Source: Azospirillum agricola
Lineage (GTDB): Bacteria > Pseudomonadota > Alphaproteobacteria > Azospirillales > Azospirillaceae
Length of the DNA: 64,000 bases
Direction of reading: 5' to 3'
NCBI RefSeq assembly: GCF_017876095.1
Contig: NZ_JAGINM010000016.1
Location: forward strand, 110,213 to 174,212
In this document: in pieces, positions 12,879 to 20,738 of the stretch
How the letters are laid out: each line of letters opens with the position of its first letter
How positions within the stretch are numbered: position 1 is the first letter of the stretch
Notes under the pieces: generated by a model
Database searches by the model: none
Told to the model about the DNA's origin: nothing
The model's input: the letters and a program-made list of their open reading frames with translations, nothing else
Position numbers and translations under genes: made by a program

Positions 12879-13106
12879 CTATTCGTCGGAACGAATGGAG
12901 TTCAGATCGATCAGGTAGCAGGCGGCGCCGATGCCGGTGCCGCTCTGCGGGATCGAGGCCAGGATGGAGCCGCTCTTCAGAAGCTGCATCACGTCGGCCT
13001 TCAGCTCGTCGGGAACCTCGTTCTTCTGCCAATCCGCCTCGGCGACGAAATACACCTTGTCGCCCCAGCCGATCGCGATGCCATGCTCATATGCGTTGTC
13101 GCTCAT
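12879..13106 (-). CDS. 75-aa peptide, candidate YcaO-TfuA substrate
   Basis: A small gene starting at ATG 13106 behind an excellent ribosome site (GGGGGGGAG), five residues inside a longer open frame. The peptide has an aromatic N-terminal part (IAIGWGDKVYFVAEADW), a charged helix (PDELKADVMQLLKSG), and a Ser/Thr/Gly/Cys-bearing C-terminus (SGTGIGAACYLIDLNSI) ending in RSDE. It is the first gene of the operon and its stop is four bases from the YcaO start. Position, size and composition fit a ribosomal peptide precursor with leader and core, or a small folded partner. No known precursor family is recognised, so the role is inferred. Confidence 0.7.
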   Translation of the reverse strand: MSDNAYEHGIAIGWGDKVYFVAEADWQKNEVPDELKADVMQLLKSGSILASIPQSGTGIGAACYLIDLNSIRSDE

Positions 13107-13379
13107 GAACTCCCCCCCCAATGCTCGTAGCCGTTATGGCGGAACCGGCGCGATGGTAGCGGAAGCCGTCTGTGATCGAAAGAGGCACGTTGCAACGATT
13201 CCTAGCGTTTTCCAGTTTCATTTCGTTGCCAGATTTCATCAATCCAAAATTGTTTCCATTTGATTTTATGCTGTCACACCGCTTTGGGATCCCGATAATC
13301 TGCAACTGCTTCCGCGGGCGGCGTCAGGGCATCGCGAGGCGGAGCACCCTTACACTCAAGCCATCGCAGAGGGCGTGCC
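13107..13379. promoter_or_regulatory. Divergent promoter region, peptide operon / FHA-GGDEF gene
   Basis: 273 bases, AT-rich between about 13195 and 13275, separating the minus-strand YcaO operon from the plus-strand FHA-GGDEF gene. A 10-bp palindrome CGTTGCAACG lies at 13188-13197. Shared control of both sides is likely. Confidence 0.5.
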
Positions 13380-14312
13380 TTGTCGGACCCTTTCAAGGAC
13401 ATTGATGGCGAGGTCACGCAAACCGTGGAGTGGGACACCCCCCAACCCGTGCTCGGGGACAAGGGGGTGCCCGTTCTGATCGCGGCGTCGGGCAACGAGG
13501 CCGGGCGGCTCTACCCGCTCGAAAAGAGCGAGACGGTGATCGGCCGCGGCGAACGTTGCGACATCCGGGTCACAAATTCGGCGACGAGCCGGATCCACGC
13601 GCTGATCCGCCTGGGCGCGGACGGCGCCGAGCTGGTCGACATGAATTCCAGCAACGGCACCGTGGTCAACACGGAGCGTGTCCGGCGCTGCCTGCTCCAG
13701 GCCGACGACGTCATCCATTTCGGCAAGAACGCCGTCTTCCGCTTCACCTACATCACCGAGGCGGAAGGCCAGTATCTGAAGAAGCTTCACCAGGCGGCCC
13801 TGTGCGACACCCTGACCGGGCTGGCCAACCGGCAACTGCTGCTCGACGAGCTCGACAGCCGGCTGAACGAGAACCGCAGCGGCCTGCTGTCGCTGCTGAT
13901 GATCGACGTCGACCGTTTCAAGCTGGTGAACGACACCTTCGGCCATCTGCTGGGCGATCTCGCCCTGCAATATGTCGCCACCCTGATCGCCTCGGGAAGC
14001 CGGCCGAACGATCTGGTCGGCCGCTACGGCGGCGAGGAATTCATGATGGTGGTCAACGGCGTGACGCTCGAGGAAACGCTCCAGGTCGCCGAACGCATCC
14101 GGACGATGGTCGAGAGCAAGCCCCTCCAGTCCGGCGACGTGACGCTGCCGCTGACCGTGTCCATCGGCGTGGCGAGCGCCTACGAGGTCGATCGGGACAA
14201 GCAGCAGTTGATCGCGCTCGCCGATTCCCGGCTCTACACGGCCAAGAAGCAGGGGCGCAACCGGGTCTGCCCGAACTCCATGCTGCACGGCGGCCTCAAG
14301 AAGCCGGGATGA
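13380..14312 (+). CDS. FHA-domain diguanylate cyclase (GGDEF)
   Basis: 310 aa from a TTG start at 13380. An FHA domain spans about residues 30-125 with the phosphothreonine-binding pattern GRGERC (55-60), SRIH (70-73) and NSSNGT (89-94). The GGDEF domain follows: DTLTGLANR, IDVDRFK, and active-site GGEEF (217-221). An RxxD inhibitory site (RPND, 208-211) lies exactly five residues before it, so product inhibition is expected. It should convert GTP to cyclic di-GMP in response to phosphothreonine binding. Its divergent neighbour operon encodes a Ser/Thr kinase and its downstream neighbour is a PP2C phosphatase, giving a complete write-read-erase set. Confidence 0.92.
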   Translation: MSDPFKDIDGEVTQTVEWDTPQPVLGDKGVPVLIAASGNEAGRLYPLEKSETVIGRGERCDIRVTNSATSRIHALIRLGADGAELVDMNSSNGTVVNTERVRRCLLQADDVIHFGKNAVFRFTYITEAEGQYLKKLHQAALCDTLTGLANRQLLLDELDSRLNENRSGLLSLLMIDVDRFKLVNDTFGHLLGDLALQYVATLIASGSRPNDLVGRYGGEEFMMVVNGVTLEETLQVAERIRTMVESKPLQSGDVTLPLTVSIGVASAYEVDRDKQQLIALADSRLYTAKKQGRNRVCPNSMLHGGLKKPG

Positions 14313-14359
14313 CGCGGGCAACTCAATAAACAATCCTCTGCAAAAGAGAGAAGAGCGAC

Positions 14360-15154
14360 GTGGGAATGGGAATCGACTTCGGCTGCCGCAGCATCGTGGG
14401 CGCACGTTCCAACCAGGAAGACTCGTATGTTCTCCGCCCTCTTCCGGAGTGTTCGACGGGCGCGGGCGGCCGGCTGCTGGCCATCGTCGCCGACGGCATC
14501 GGCGGACACGCGCACGGCGCGCTGGCCAGCCGCATGGCCGCCGATGCCTTCGACGCGGCGTTCCAGGCCGGTTCGGAGCCGGTTCCCGTCCGCCTGAAGG
14601 CGGCGCTCCACATGGCCAACGACCGGCTGGCCTCCGCGATCACGGCCAAGCCGGAGCTGCGCGGCATGGGGACCACGCTGGTCGGGGCCTGCGTGGAGGA
14701 ACAATCGCTGTCCTGGGTCAGCGTCGGGGATTCCCACCTCTACCTGCACCGCAACGGCGCCCTGAACAAGCTGAACGCCGATCATTCGATGAGCCCCTTC
14801 CTGCGGCAGGCCGTGGAGGAGGGCGCGGCCGCGGCGACCATCGTCCGGACCCATCCGAAACGCCGCGCGCTGTGCTCCGCGCTCACCGGACAGGAGATTC
14901 CCCTGGTCGATCTGGTCCAGCGGCCGATCGCCCTCCAGCCGGGCGACACCCTCATCCTCGCCAGCGACGGCCTCAACACCCTCGGCGACGACGAGCTGCA
15001 CCGGGTCATCGCGGCGTGGAACGGCGCAGCCGCCGAGGAGCTGGCCGCGGCGCTTGTCGCCGCGCTGGAGGGCAAGGGCGTCCCGCACCAGGACAACGCG
15101 ACGGTGCTGGTCGCGCGGCCACAGGCGCTCTCGCGCCGACACGCCGCCCTCTAG
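14360..15154 (+). CDS. PP2C-type Ser/Thr protein phosphatase
   Basis: 264 aa from GTG 14360, 47 bases after the FHA-GGDEF gene. PP2C metal-binding motifs are present: SNQEDSY near residue 20, VADGIGGHAHG, GTTLVGACV, VGDSHLYLHR, ILASDGL, and HQDNATVLVA. It would remove phosphate from proteins modified by the large kinase encoded 5 kb away (inference from context). It is convergent with the second phytochrome; both stop codons share the four bases CTAG at 15151-15154. Confidence 0.93.
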   Translation: MGMGIDFGCRSIVGARSNQEDSYVLRPLPECSTGAGGRLLAIVADGIGGHAHGALASRMAADAFDAAFQAGSEPVPVRLKAALHMANDRLASAITAKPELRGMGTTLVGACVEEQSLSWVSVGDSHLYLHRNGALNKLNADHSMSPFLRQAVEEGAAAATIVRTHPKRRALCSALTGQEIPLVDLVQRPIALQPGDTLILASDGLNTLGDDELHRVIAAWNGAAAEELAAALVAALEGKGVPHQDNATVLVARPQALSRRHAAL

Positions 15155-17700
15155 CGAATGGACAGGGTGATCCGCCGCAGGCTCTCGATGATCGAGGCGG
15201 CCTCGTAGGGTTTGCGGACGATCGGAACGCTCTTGAACGTCGCGGGAATGTGCGAGCTGTCGCCATAGCCGGTGGCGAACAGGAACGGGATGCCCTGGCG
15301 CCGAAGCTCCTCCGCGACGGCGATGGAGGTCCCGCTTCCGAGATTGACGTCGAGAATCGCCACGTCGGGCACCTGCGCATTGATCTGAAGCAGCGCCTCG
15401 GCCACCGAAGCGGCTGTCACGACGCTGAGGATCCGTGCGTCGGCAAGCATCTGCTCCAGCCCGACGGCGATGACGAGCTGGTCCTCGACGATCAGAACCC
15501 GCAGCCCTCCGAGGTCGGCGCCGTCCTCCTCCGCCTGCCCCGGAGCGGGCTCGGGCTGTCCGGCCGCCTCGCCGTCGTGCAGCGTGATGAAGCGGGCTGG
15601 AATGCGGAACAGCGCCCTGACCCCGTCGGGGTGGTACTCGATGTCGCTCGTGCCGCCGAGGTCGAAGGGAACGCTGCGGTCGATCAGGACCGTTCCGAAG
15701 CCCGTCCGGCTCGGCGGGGTCACCGCCGGACCGCCGCTTTCCTCCCACCGGATCTCGCACCCGCCCCCGGCATCGACCGACCACCGGACCGCCAGCCGCC
15801 CGCCGCTGCGGGACAGCGCGCCGTATTTCGCGGCGTTCGTCGCCAGTTCGTGAAGAACCAGGGCGAGGACCGAATAGGCGCGGGCGTCCAGGCCGACCGC
15901 CGGACCGTCGAGCGCGATCGTGACGCCGCCCATCCGGTAAGGCGACAGTTCGGCGTCGAGAAGACCGGCGAGGCGACCGCCCCCGTCCCCACGCACGATC
16001 TGGTCATGCGCCATCGAAAGAGCCTGGATGCGGCCACGCAGCGTGGCGATGTAGCCTTGCAGGGTCTGGGCCTCCGCCACCGGATGCGCCACCAGCGCGC
16101 CGATCAGGGCGAGGATGTTCTTGACCCGGTGGTTCAGCTCCTCGTTGAGCATCCGCTGGCGGACCTCGGCCTTGGCCCGCTCGTCGGCGATCAGTTCGCT
16201 GTGATGGAGGACGACCTCGGCGATGGCGACGCGGATGGCCTCGGCGAACTGGCGGTCCTCGTCGCTCCAATGCCTCGACTGGCGGTGGACCATCTCCTTC
16301 CAGATCGCGAAGCTCTTGCGCGGAGTCAGACGGTCGCCGAGCGGCCCGGCCTCGTAGGTCTTTTCCGGGTTGCCGGCCCATTGGAGGGTTTCCACCACCT
16401 CCTTGCGGAAGAAGAGCAGGAAGTCGCGCGGCCGCTGCGACATCGGCACCACCAGCACGCCCGCCACGTCGGACGCGTAGTCCGCCGCCGCCGCGAACGC
16501 GTTCGACAGCTTGCCCGACGCCCAGACCCCTCCATCGGCGACGCTCTCGGCGAAGCGGACGAGGCCGGGCATCGCGTGCGCCGGCGGGACGGCGCCCTGG
16601 ACCGACAGCCGGCCATGAAGATGCATGGCAATGCCGTCGCACGGAATCAGCGACGCGAAGTCGGACAGGTGGGCCCGCAGGAATCCGTCGATGTCCCCAG
16701 CGTGGTTGGCGTTCAGCAGCAGGAGGTCGAGGGCGCCGCGCGCGCGCGTCGCCGCTTGCAGGGTGTTCTTGTGGCGAAGCGCCTGGATGTGGAGCGAGAA
16801 GAATTCGCCGAACACCTCCGCCGTCAGCCGCTGCGCCATCGACAGCGCGCGGGGACTGTAATGATGGCAGGCGATGAGGCCCCACAGCGCGCCGTCGACG
16901 ATGATCGAGATCGACATCGACGCGCAGACCCCCATGTTGCGCAGATACTCGCAATGGATCGGCGAGACGCTGCGCAGATGGGCGGAGGACAGGTCGAGCG
17001 GTTCGCCCGACTCGTCCAGCACCGGCACCAGGGGGATGGGCTGGGCATGAGCGTCCGAAATGATCCGGATCGGGTTGCGGAGATAGAGCGCGCGTGCCTG
17101 CTGCGGGATGTCGCTGCCCGGGAAATACTGCCCGAGGAAGCTTTCCAGCCCGGCCCTCTTCGCCTCGGCGATCACCTGTCCGGCCCCGTCGGCGCCGAGC
17201 TGGTAGATCATGACCCGGTCATAGCCGAGCATCGCCCGGAGATGGCGCGCGGCGTCGCGGTGCAGCCGATCGTCCTGCTCGATGCCGCCGATGTGGGCGA
17301 TCACCGCCCGCGCAAGTTCGAGCGGTTCGCCGACGCTGGAGGAGGCCGGCTCGAACTCGACGATCGCGTTGCCCTTGAAGCGGTGGACCGAGACATCGCC
17401 CACGACCCCGGAGGCCAGGACGACGCCGAACGCCATCGCCGGCCGTGCCGCCTCGCGGGTGCGGGCCAGGGTGTTGCGGATGGTGTGGGCGGCCTCCGCG
17501 CCGACGACCGCCTCCAGAGGCCGGCCGTTGAGATCGCCATCGACCCCGATCATGTCCGCAGCGTTTCCGGAATGACGGAGAACGACCACCGCGGCGGTGT
17601 CGCAGGCCAGAAGGCAACCGTGCGGTTGAATACTGCCTGGAATATGGATCGGCTCGCGATCGCAGTTCGTCAGATTTACGGTCATCGTGCCGCTTATCAT
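15151..17700 (-). CDS. Bacteriophytochrome with HWE kinase and C-terminal receiver
   Basis: 849 aa from ATG 17700 (ATG 17685 and TTG 17724 are alternatives; none has a clear ribosome site). Biliverdin-binding Cys13 is in the context CDREPIHIPGSIQPHG. The GAF domain has FPGSDIP and SPIHCEYLRNMG; the PHY tongue has PRKSF. The kinase is HWE type with LNHRVKN, HELATNAAKYG and TGFGTVLI. A receiver follows at the C-terminus (IVEDQ, ILDVNLG with the phospho-Asp, IVRKP). Unlike the first phytochrome it carries its own receiver and a different kinase family, so the two likely feed separate pathways. Confidence 0.93.
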   Translation of the reverse strand: MISGTMTVNLTNCDREPIHIPGSIQPHGCLLACDTAAVVVLRHSGNAADMIGVDGDLNGRPLEAVVGAEAAHTIRNTLARTREAARPAMAFGVVLASGVVGDVSVHRFKGNAIVEFEPASSSVGEPLELARAVIAHIGGIEQDDRLHRDAARHLRAMLGYDRVMIYQLGADGAGQVIAEAKRAGLESFLGQYFPGSDIPQQARALYLRNPIRIISDAHAQPIPLVPVLDESGEPLDLSSAHLRSVSPIHCEYLRNMGVCASMSISIIVDGALWGLIACHHYSPRALSMAQRLTAEVFGEFFSLHIQALRHKNTLQAATRARGALDLLLLNANHAGDIDGFLRAHLSDFASLIPCDGIAMHLHGRLSVQGAVPPAHAMPGLVRFAESVADGGVWASGKLSNAFAAAADYASDVAGVLVVPMSQRPRDFLLFFRKEVVETLQWAGNPEKTYEAGPLGDRLTPRKSFAIWKEMVHRQSRHWSDEDRQFAEAIRVAIAEVVLHHSELIADERAKAEVRQRMLNEELNHRVKNILALIGALVAHPVAEAQTLQGYIATLRGRIQALSMAHDQIVRGDGGGRLAGLLDAELSPYRMGGVTIALDGPAVGLDARAYSVLALVLHELATNAAKYGALSRSGGRLAVRWSVDAGGGCEIRWEESGGPAVTPPSRTGFGTVLIDRSVPFDLGGTSDIEYHPDGVRALFRIPARFITLHDGEAAGQPEPAPGQAEEDGADLGGLRVLIVEDQLVIAVGLEQMLADARILSVVTAASVAEALLQINAQVPDVAILDVNLGSGTSIAVAEELRRQGIPFLFATGYGDSSHIPATFKSVPIVRKPYEAASIIESLRRITLSIR

Positions 17701-17946
17701 GGGGAGCAGGGCATCCGGAGGCAATTGCGTACGACCCGGAGCCCAAAAAACAACCAGGCGCCGCGATCAGGCGGCAACGCCGCCGGCATCCTTCGGAATC
17801 GCCGATGGCATCCATCGAATAGTTTCGCTTTTTCGCGCCGCGGCACATCCGTAAGGTCCGTGGGCCCGCCCGGCGGCGGTCGCCCGGACAGGGTGGCGCA
17901 CGGCCCCGGCGTGGCTCGCCAACCGCCAAGAACAAGGATCGCTGAC

Positions 17947-18327
17947 GTGACGTCATTGCGCGTGCTTCTGCTTGCCTGCGTTGTTTCCACTGCCGCGACG
18001 GGGATCGCGCGGGCCGACGGCGATGCCGAGGCCGGCCAGAAGGTCTTCAACGCCTGCAAGGCCTGCCACACCATCGAGGCCGGCGGCCCCAACCGGGTCG
18101 GCCCCAACCTGCACGGCGTCGTCGGCCGCCCGGTCGGCTCTGCGGCGGGCTTCAACTACTCCCCCGCGCTGAAGGACGGCGGCTTCGCCTGGGATGAGGC
18201 GCGGCTCGACGGCTACCTGAAGGATCCCAAGGGCTCGCTTCCCGGCAACAAGATGGCCTTCGCCGGCATCAAGAACGACACCCAGCGCGCCGACCTCGTC
18301 GCCTTCCTGAAAAGCCAGTCGCAATAA
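17947..18327 (+). CDS. Soluble class I c-type cytochrome
   Basis: 126 aa from GTG 17947 behind an AAGGAT ribosome site. A signal peptide (VLLLACVVSTAATGIARA) precedes the mature domain DGDAEAGQKVF. One heme site CKACH and the axial methionine in NKMAF are visible, as are the GPNLHG and the C-terminal DLVAFL helix typical of cytochrome c2/c550. It is a periplasmic electron carrier. The HPP-CBS gene and nap operon follow on the same strand. Confidence 0.93.
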   Translation: MTSLRVLLLACVVSTAATGIARADGDAEAGQKVFNACKACHTIEAGGPNRVGPNLHGVVGRPVGSAAGFNYSPALKDGGFAWDEARLDGYLKDPKGSLPGNKMAFAGIKNDTQRADLVAFLKSQSQ

Positions 18328-18346
18328 TCGTCGCGGGCCCGCCGCC

Positions 18347-19513
18347 ATGGCCTCGCTCGCGCAGCGCTTCGGCCGCTGGTGCCGGAGCTTCGTTCCCGCC
18401 CCGCCGGGCGTGGATTGGGTGGAGCGGACGCGCGCCTGCTGCGGCTCGTTCCTCGGCATCCTGGCGACCGGCCTCGTCTGCCGGACGATGGTCGGGCCGG
18501 TGGACGATCTGCCGCTGCTGATCGCTCCGATGGGGGCGTCGGCCGTCCTGCTCTTCGCCGCCCCCGCCAGCCCGCTGGCCCAGCCCTGGTCGGTGCTGGG
18601 CGGCAACGCCGTCTCGGCGCTGGTCGGCGTCGCCTGCGCCCGCTGGCTCGGTCCGGACATGGGCGTGGACATGGCCGGGACGGCGGCGCTGGCGGTGTGC
18701 GGCGCCATCGGGGCGATGTCGGCCCTGCGCTGCCTGCACCCGCCGGGCGGGGCGGTGGCGCTCACCGCGGTGCTCGGCGGCCCGGCGATCCAGGCCGAGG
18801 GCTACCGCTTCGCCCTGCTGCCGGTCGGGCTGAACGCGCTGATCCTGCTGATCCTCGCCCTCGCCTTCAACAACGTCACCCGGCGCCGCTACCCGCACCC
18901 GCTGCCGGTGCAGCACGCGCCCATCCACGCCACCGCCGACCCGCCGCCGGGCGACCGGCTGGGTTTCACCCCGGAGGATCTCGACGCGGTGCTGCGGCAG
19001 CACAACGAGTTCTTCGACATCAGCCGCGACGACCTCGACACACTGTTCCGTGAGGCCGAGCTGCACAGCCTGCAACGGCGCTTCGGGGAGATCGCCTGCG
19101 CCGACCTGATGTCCCGCGACGTCGTCGCCGTCACCCCCGACACCAGCCTGCGGCAGGTGTGGGACCTGATGCGCCGGCACCGGCTGACCGCCGTCCCGGT
19201 GGTCGACGCGGCGCGCCGGGTCGTCGGCATCGTCACCCAGGCCGACCTGACGGCCCAGGCGATGGGGAACAGGCTGATGGGGGATGGGCCGCGAGCCGGA
19301 GGGGCGAAGCGTGCCGCCGCCGTCATGACGGCCGCCGTTCCCTCGGTGTCGACCGCCACGCCGGTGTCGACGTTGATCCCGCTGATGTCCGACGGCGGGC
19401 TGCACCACATGCCGGTGGTGGACGCGGAAGGGGTGCTGGTCGGCATCGTCACCCAGACCGACCTGCTGGCCGCGCTCTACCGGGGCCGGCTGGCCGAATC
19501 CATCGCCGCCTGA
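18347..19513 (+). CDS. HPP-family membrane protein with two CBS domains
   Basis: 388 aa. The N-terminal 180 residues are an HPP transmembrane domain (about four helices) with the hallmark LHPPGGAVAL. A linker and two CBS domains follow (about residues 245-305 and 322-385; repeats of VPVVD...VGIVTQ and MPVVD...VGIVTQ). A plant chloroplast HPP protein transports nitrite, and the position directly upstream of nap here would suit nitrite or nitrate movement; that use is inference. CBS domains usually bind adenine nucleotides and would gate activity. It lies 20 bases after the cytochrome gene. Confidence 0.9.
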   Translation: MASLAQRFGRWCRSFVPAPPGVDWVERTRACCGSFLGILATGLVCRTMVGPVDDLPLLIAPMGASAVLLFAAPASPLAQPWSVLGGNAVSALVGVACARWLGPDMGVDMAGTAALAVCGAIGAMSALRCLHPPGGAVALTAVLGGPAIQAEGYRFALLPVGLNALILLILALAFNNVTRRRYPHPLPVQHAPIHATADPPPGDRLGFTPEDLDAVLRQHNEFFDISRDDLDTLFREAELHSLQRRFGEIACADLMSRDVVAVTPDTSLRQVWDLMRRHRLTAVPVVDAARRVVGIVTQADLTAQAMGNRLMGDGPRAGGAKRAAAVMTAAVPSVSTATPVSTLIPLMSDGGLHHMPVVDAEGVLVGIVTQTDLLAALYRGRLAESIAA

Positions 19514-19631
19514 AAGGAGCCGGGACCGGAAGGAAAGGGCTACCCCGTCTGGAGCGCTTTCCCTCACGAAACGCTTGGGACAATTCTTGGTTGGAGCGAT
19601 GCCGGAAAAACGAGCAGAAGGCTGCAACCGG

Positions 19632-19856
19632 ATGAGCCAGACCCGACCAAGCAACGGTTTCTCCACCGTTTCCCGATTGTCCCCCGGCGGCGCCCTGCCG
19701 CCCGATCCGCGCACCAAACGGCGGGAGATCGCCATGTTCCTGGTGCTCGCCGTGCTGATCTGGCCGGTGCTGTCGGTCGCCGTGGTGGGCGGCTACGGCT
19801 TCCTGGTCTGGATGTCGCAGCTGATCCTCGGACCGCCCGGTCCCCCGCCGGTTTGA
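19632..19856 (+). CDS. napE: NapE, periplasmic nitrate reductase small membrane subunit
   Basis: 74 aa from ATG 19632 (the frame is open from 19575). One transmembrane helix (MFLVLAVLIWPVLSVAVVGG) follows a KRREIA segment, the usual form of NapE. It opens the napEFDABC operon. NapE is a small inner-membrane protein of unclear role found in many proteobacterial nap clusters. Confidence 0.85.
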   Translation: MSQTRPSNGFSTVSRLSPGGALPPDPRTKRREIAMFLVLAVLIWPVLSVAVVGGYGFLVWMSQLILGPPGPPPV

Positions 19857-19866
19857 GGAGCGCGTC

Positions 19867-20391
19867 ATGGACGGCGACGCGACCGACTTAGGACGACGAG
19901 GCTTTCTCACGGGGCGGCGGCACCCCCCCCGCCCGATCCGCCCGCCCTGGTCAATGAGCGAGTTCTTCACCTCCCTGTGCAGCCGCTGCGATGCCTGCGT
20001 GGACGCCTGCCCGGAGGCCATCCTGCGGCCGGGCGACGGCGGCTTTCCCGAAGCCGACTTCTCGCTCGGCGAGTGCAGCTTCTGCGGCGCCTGCGCCGAG
20101 GCCTGCCCGGAACCGATCTTCGACCGCGCCGCCCGGCCCTGGGCGCTCGCCGTCGGGGTGACCGACCGATGCCTGGCCGCACGGCGCGTCGTCTGCCGGA
20201 GCTGTCAGGACGCCTGCCCGGAATCGGCCATCCGCTTCGCCCCGGCCCCCGGCGGCGCCGCCCACGCCCGCATCGACGGCGACGCCTGCACCGGCTGCGG
20301 CGCCTGCGTCGCCTCCTGCCCGGCCGGCGCCGTCACCCTGCACGCCCAGCCAGCACCGACCATCCCATCGGGAGGACCGCATGCGCCATGA
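19867..20391 (+). CDS. napF: NapF, cytoplasmic 4Fe-4S ferredoxin for NapA maturation
   Basis: 174 aa. Three cysteine-rich segments of the ferredoxin type (CSRCDACVDACP, CSFCGACAEACP with CRSCQDACP, and CTGCGACVASCP) indicate several 4Fe-4S clusters. The N-terminus RRGFLTGRR is typical of NapF. NapF interacts with the NapA precursor in the cytoplasm and is thought to help insert its cluster. It lies 10 bases after napE and overlaps napD by 11 bases. Confidence 0.93.
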   Translation: MDGDATDLGRRGFLTGRRHPPRPIRPPWSMSEFFTSLCSRCDACVDACPEAILRPGDGGFPEADFSLGECSFCGACAEACPEPIFDRAARPWALAVGVTDRCLAARRVVCRSCQDACPESAIRFAPAPGGAAHARIDGDACTGCGACVASCPAGAVTLHAQPAPTIPSGGPHAP

Positions 20392-20692
20392 TCCCGCGCC
20401 GGATTCCGCGCCGACGGACGGGGAACGCCACCTCGCCTCCCTCCTGCTGCATGTCCGGCCGGAGCGGTCGGAAGCGGTGCGCGCCGCGCTGTCGGCCATG
20501 CCGGGCGTCGAAATCCACATCGAACAGCAAGGCAAGATGGTGGTCACCGCCGAAGGCCCGCACGAGGGCTGGATCGCCGACCGGATGACCGCCATGCACC
20601 TGATGGACGGGGTGATGTCGGCCGTCCTCGTCTTCCATCACCTCGAACCCTCATCACCCGAAGTGGAGGAGGCCGGCACGGCCGGTGCCTGA
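20381..20692 (+). CDS. napD: NapD, chaperone of the NapA twin-arginine signal
   Basis: 103 aa with the ferredoxin-like fold pattern of NapD: SLLLHVRPE, MPGVEIHI, GKMVVTAEG, and MHLMDGVMSAVLVFHH. NapD binds the NapA signal peptide and delays export until the molybdenum cofactor is in place. The start overlaps napF and the gene ends 46 bases before the napA ATG. Confidence 0.93.
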   Translation: MRHDPAPDSAPTDGERHLASLLLHVRPERSEAVRAALSAMPGVEIHIEQQGKMVVTAEGPHEGWIADRMTAMHLMDGVMSAVLVFHHLEPSSPEVEEAGTAGA

Positions 20693-20738
20693 GCGAAACG
20701 AAACGCAATCCAAACACGCAGAAAGAGGGGAAACGCCA

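Noticed and set aside
13107..13379. LuxR-type box for the 10-bp palindrome at 13188
   Set aside because: Too short and no LuxR/LuxI genes nearby; kept only as a minor dyad.
14449..17940. Long plus-strand frame running into the cytochrome c gene
   Set aside because: Only the final 126 codons from GTG 17947 are real; the rest is antisense to the second phytochrome or out of frame with PP2C.
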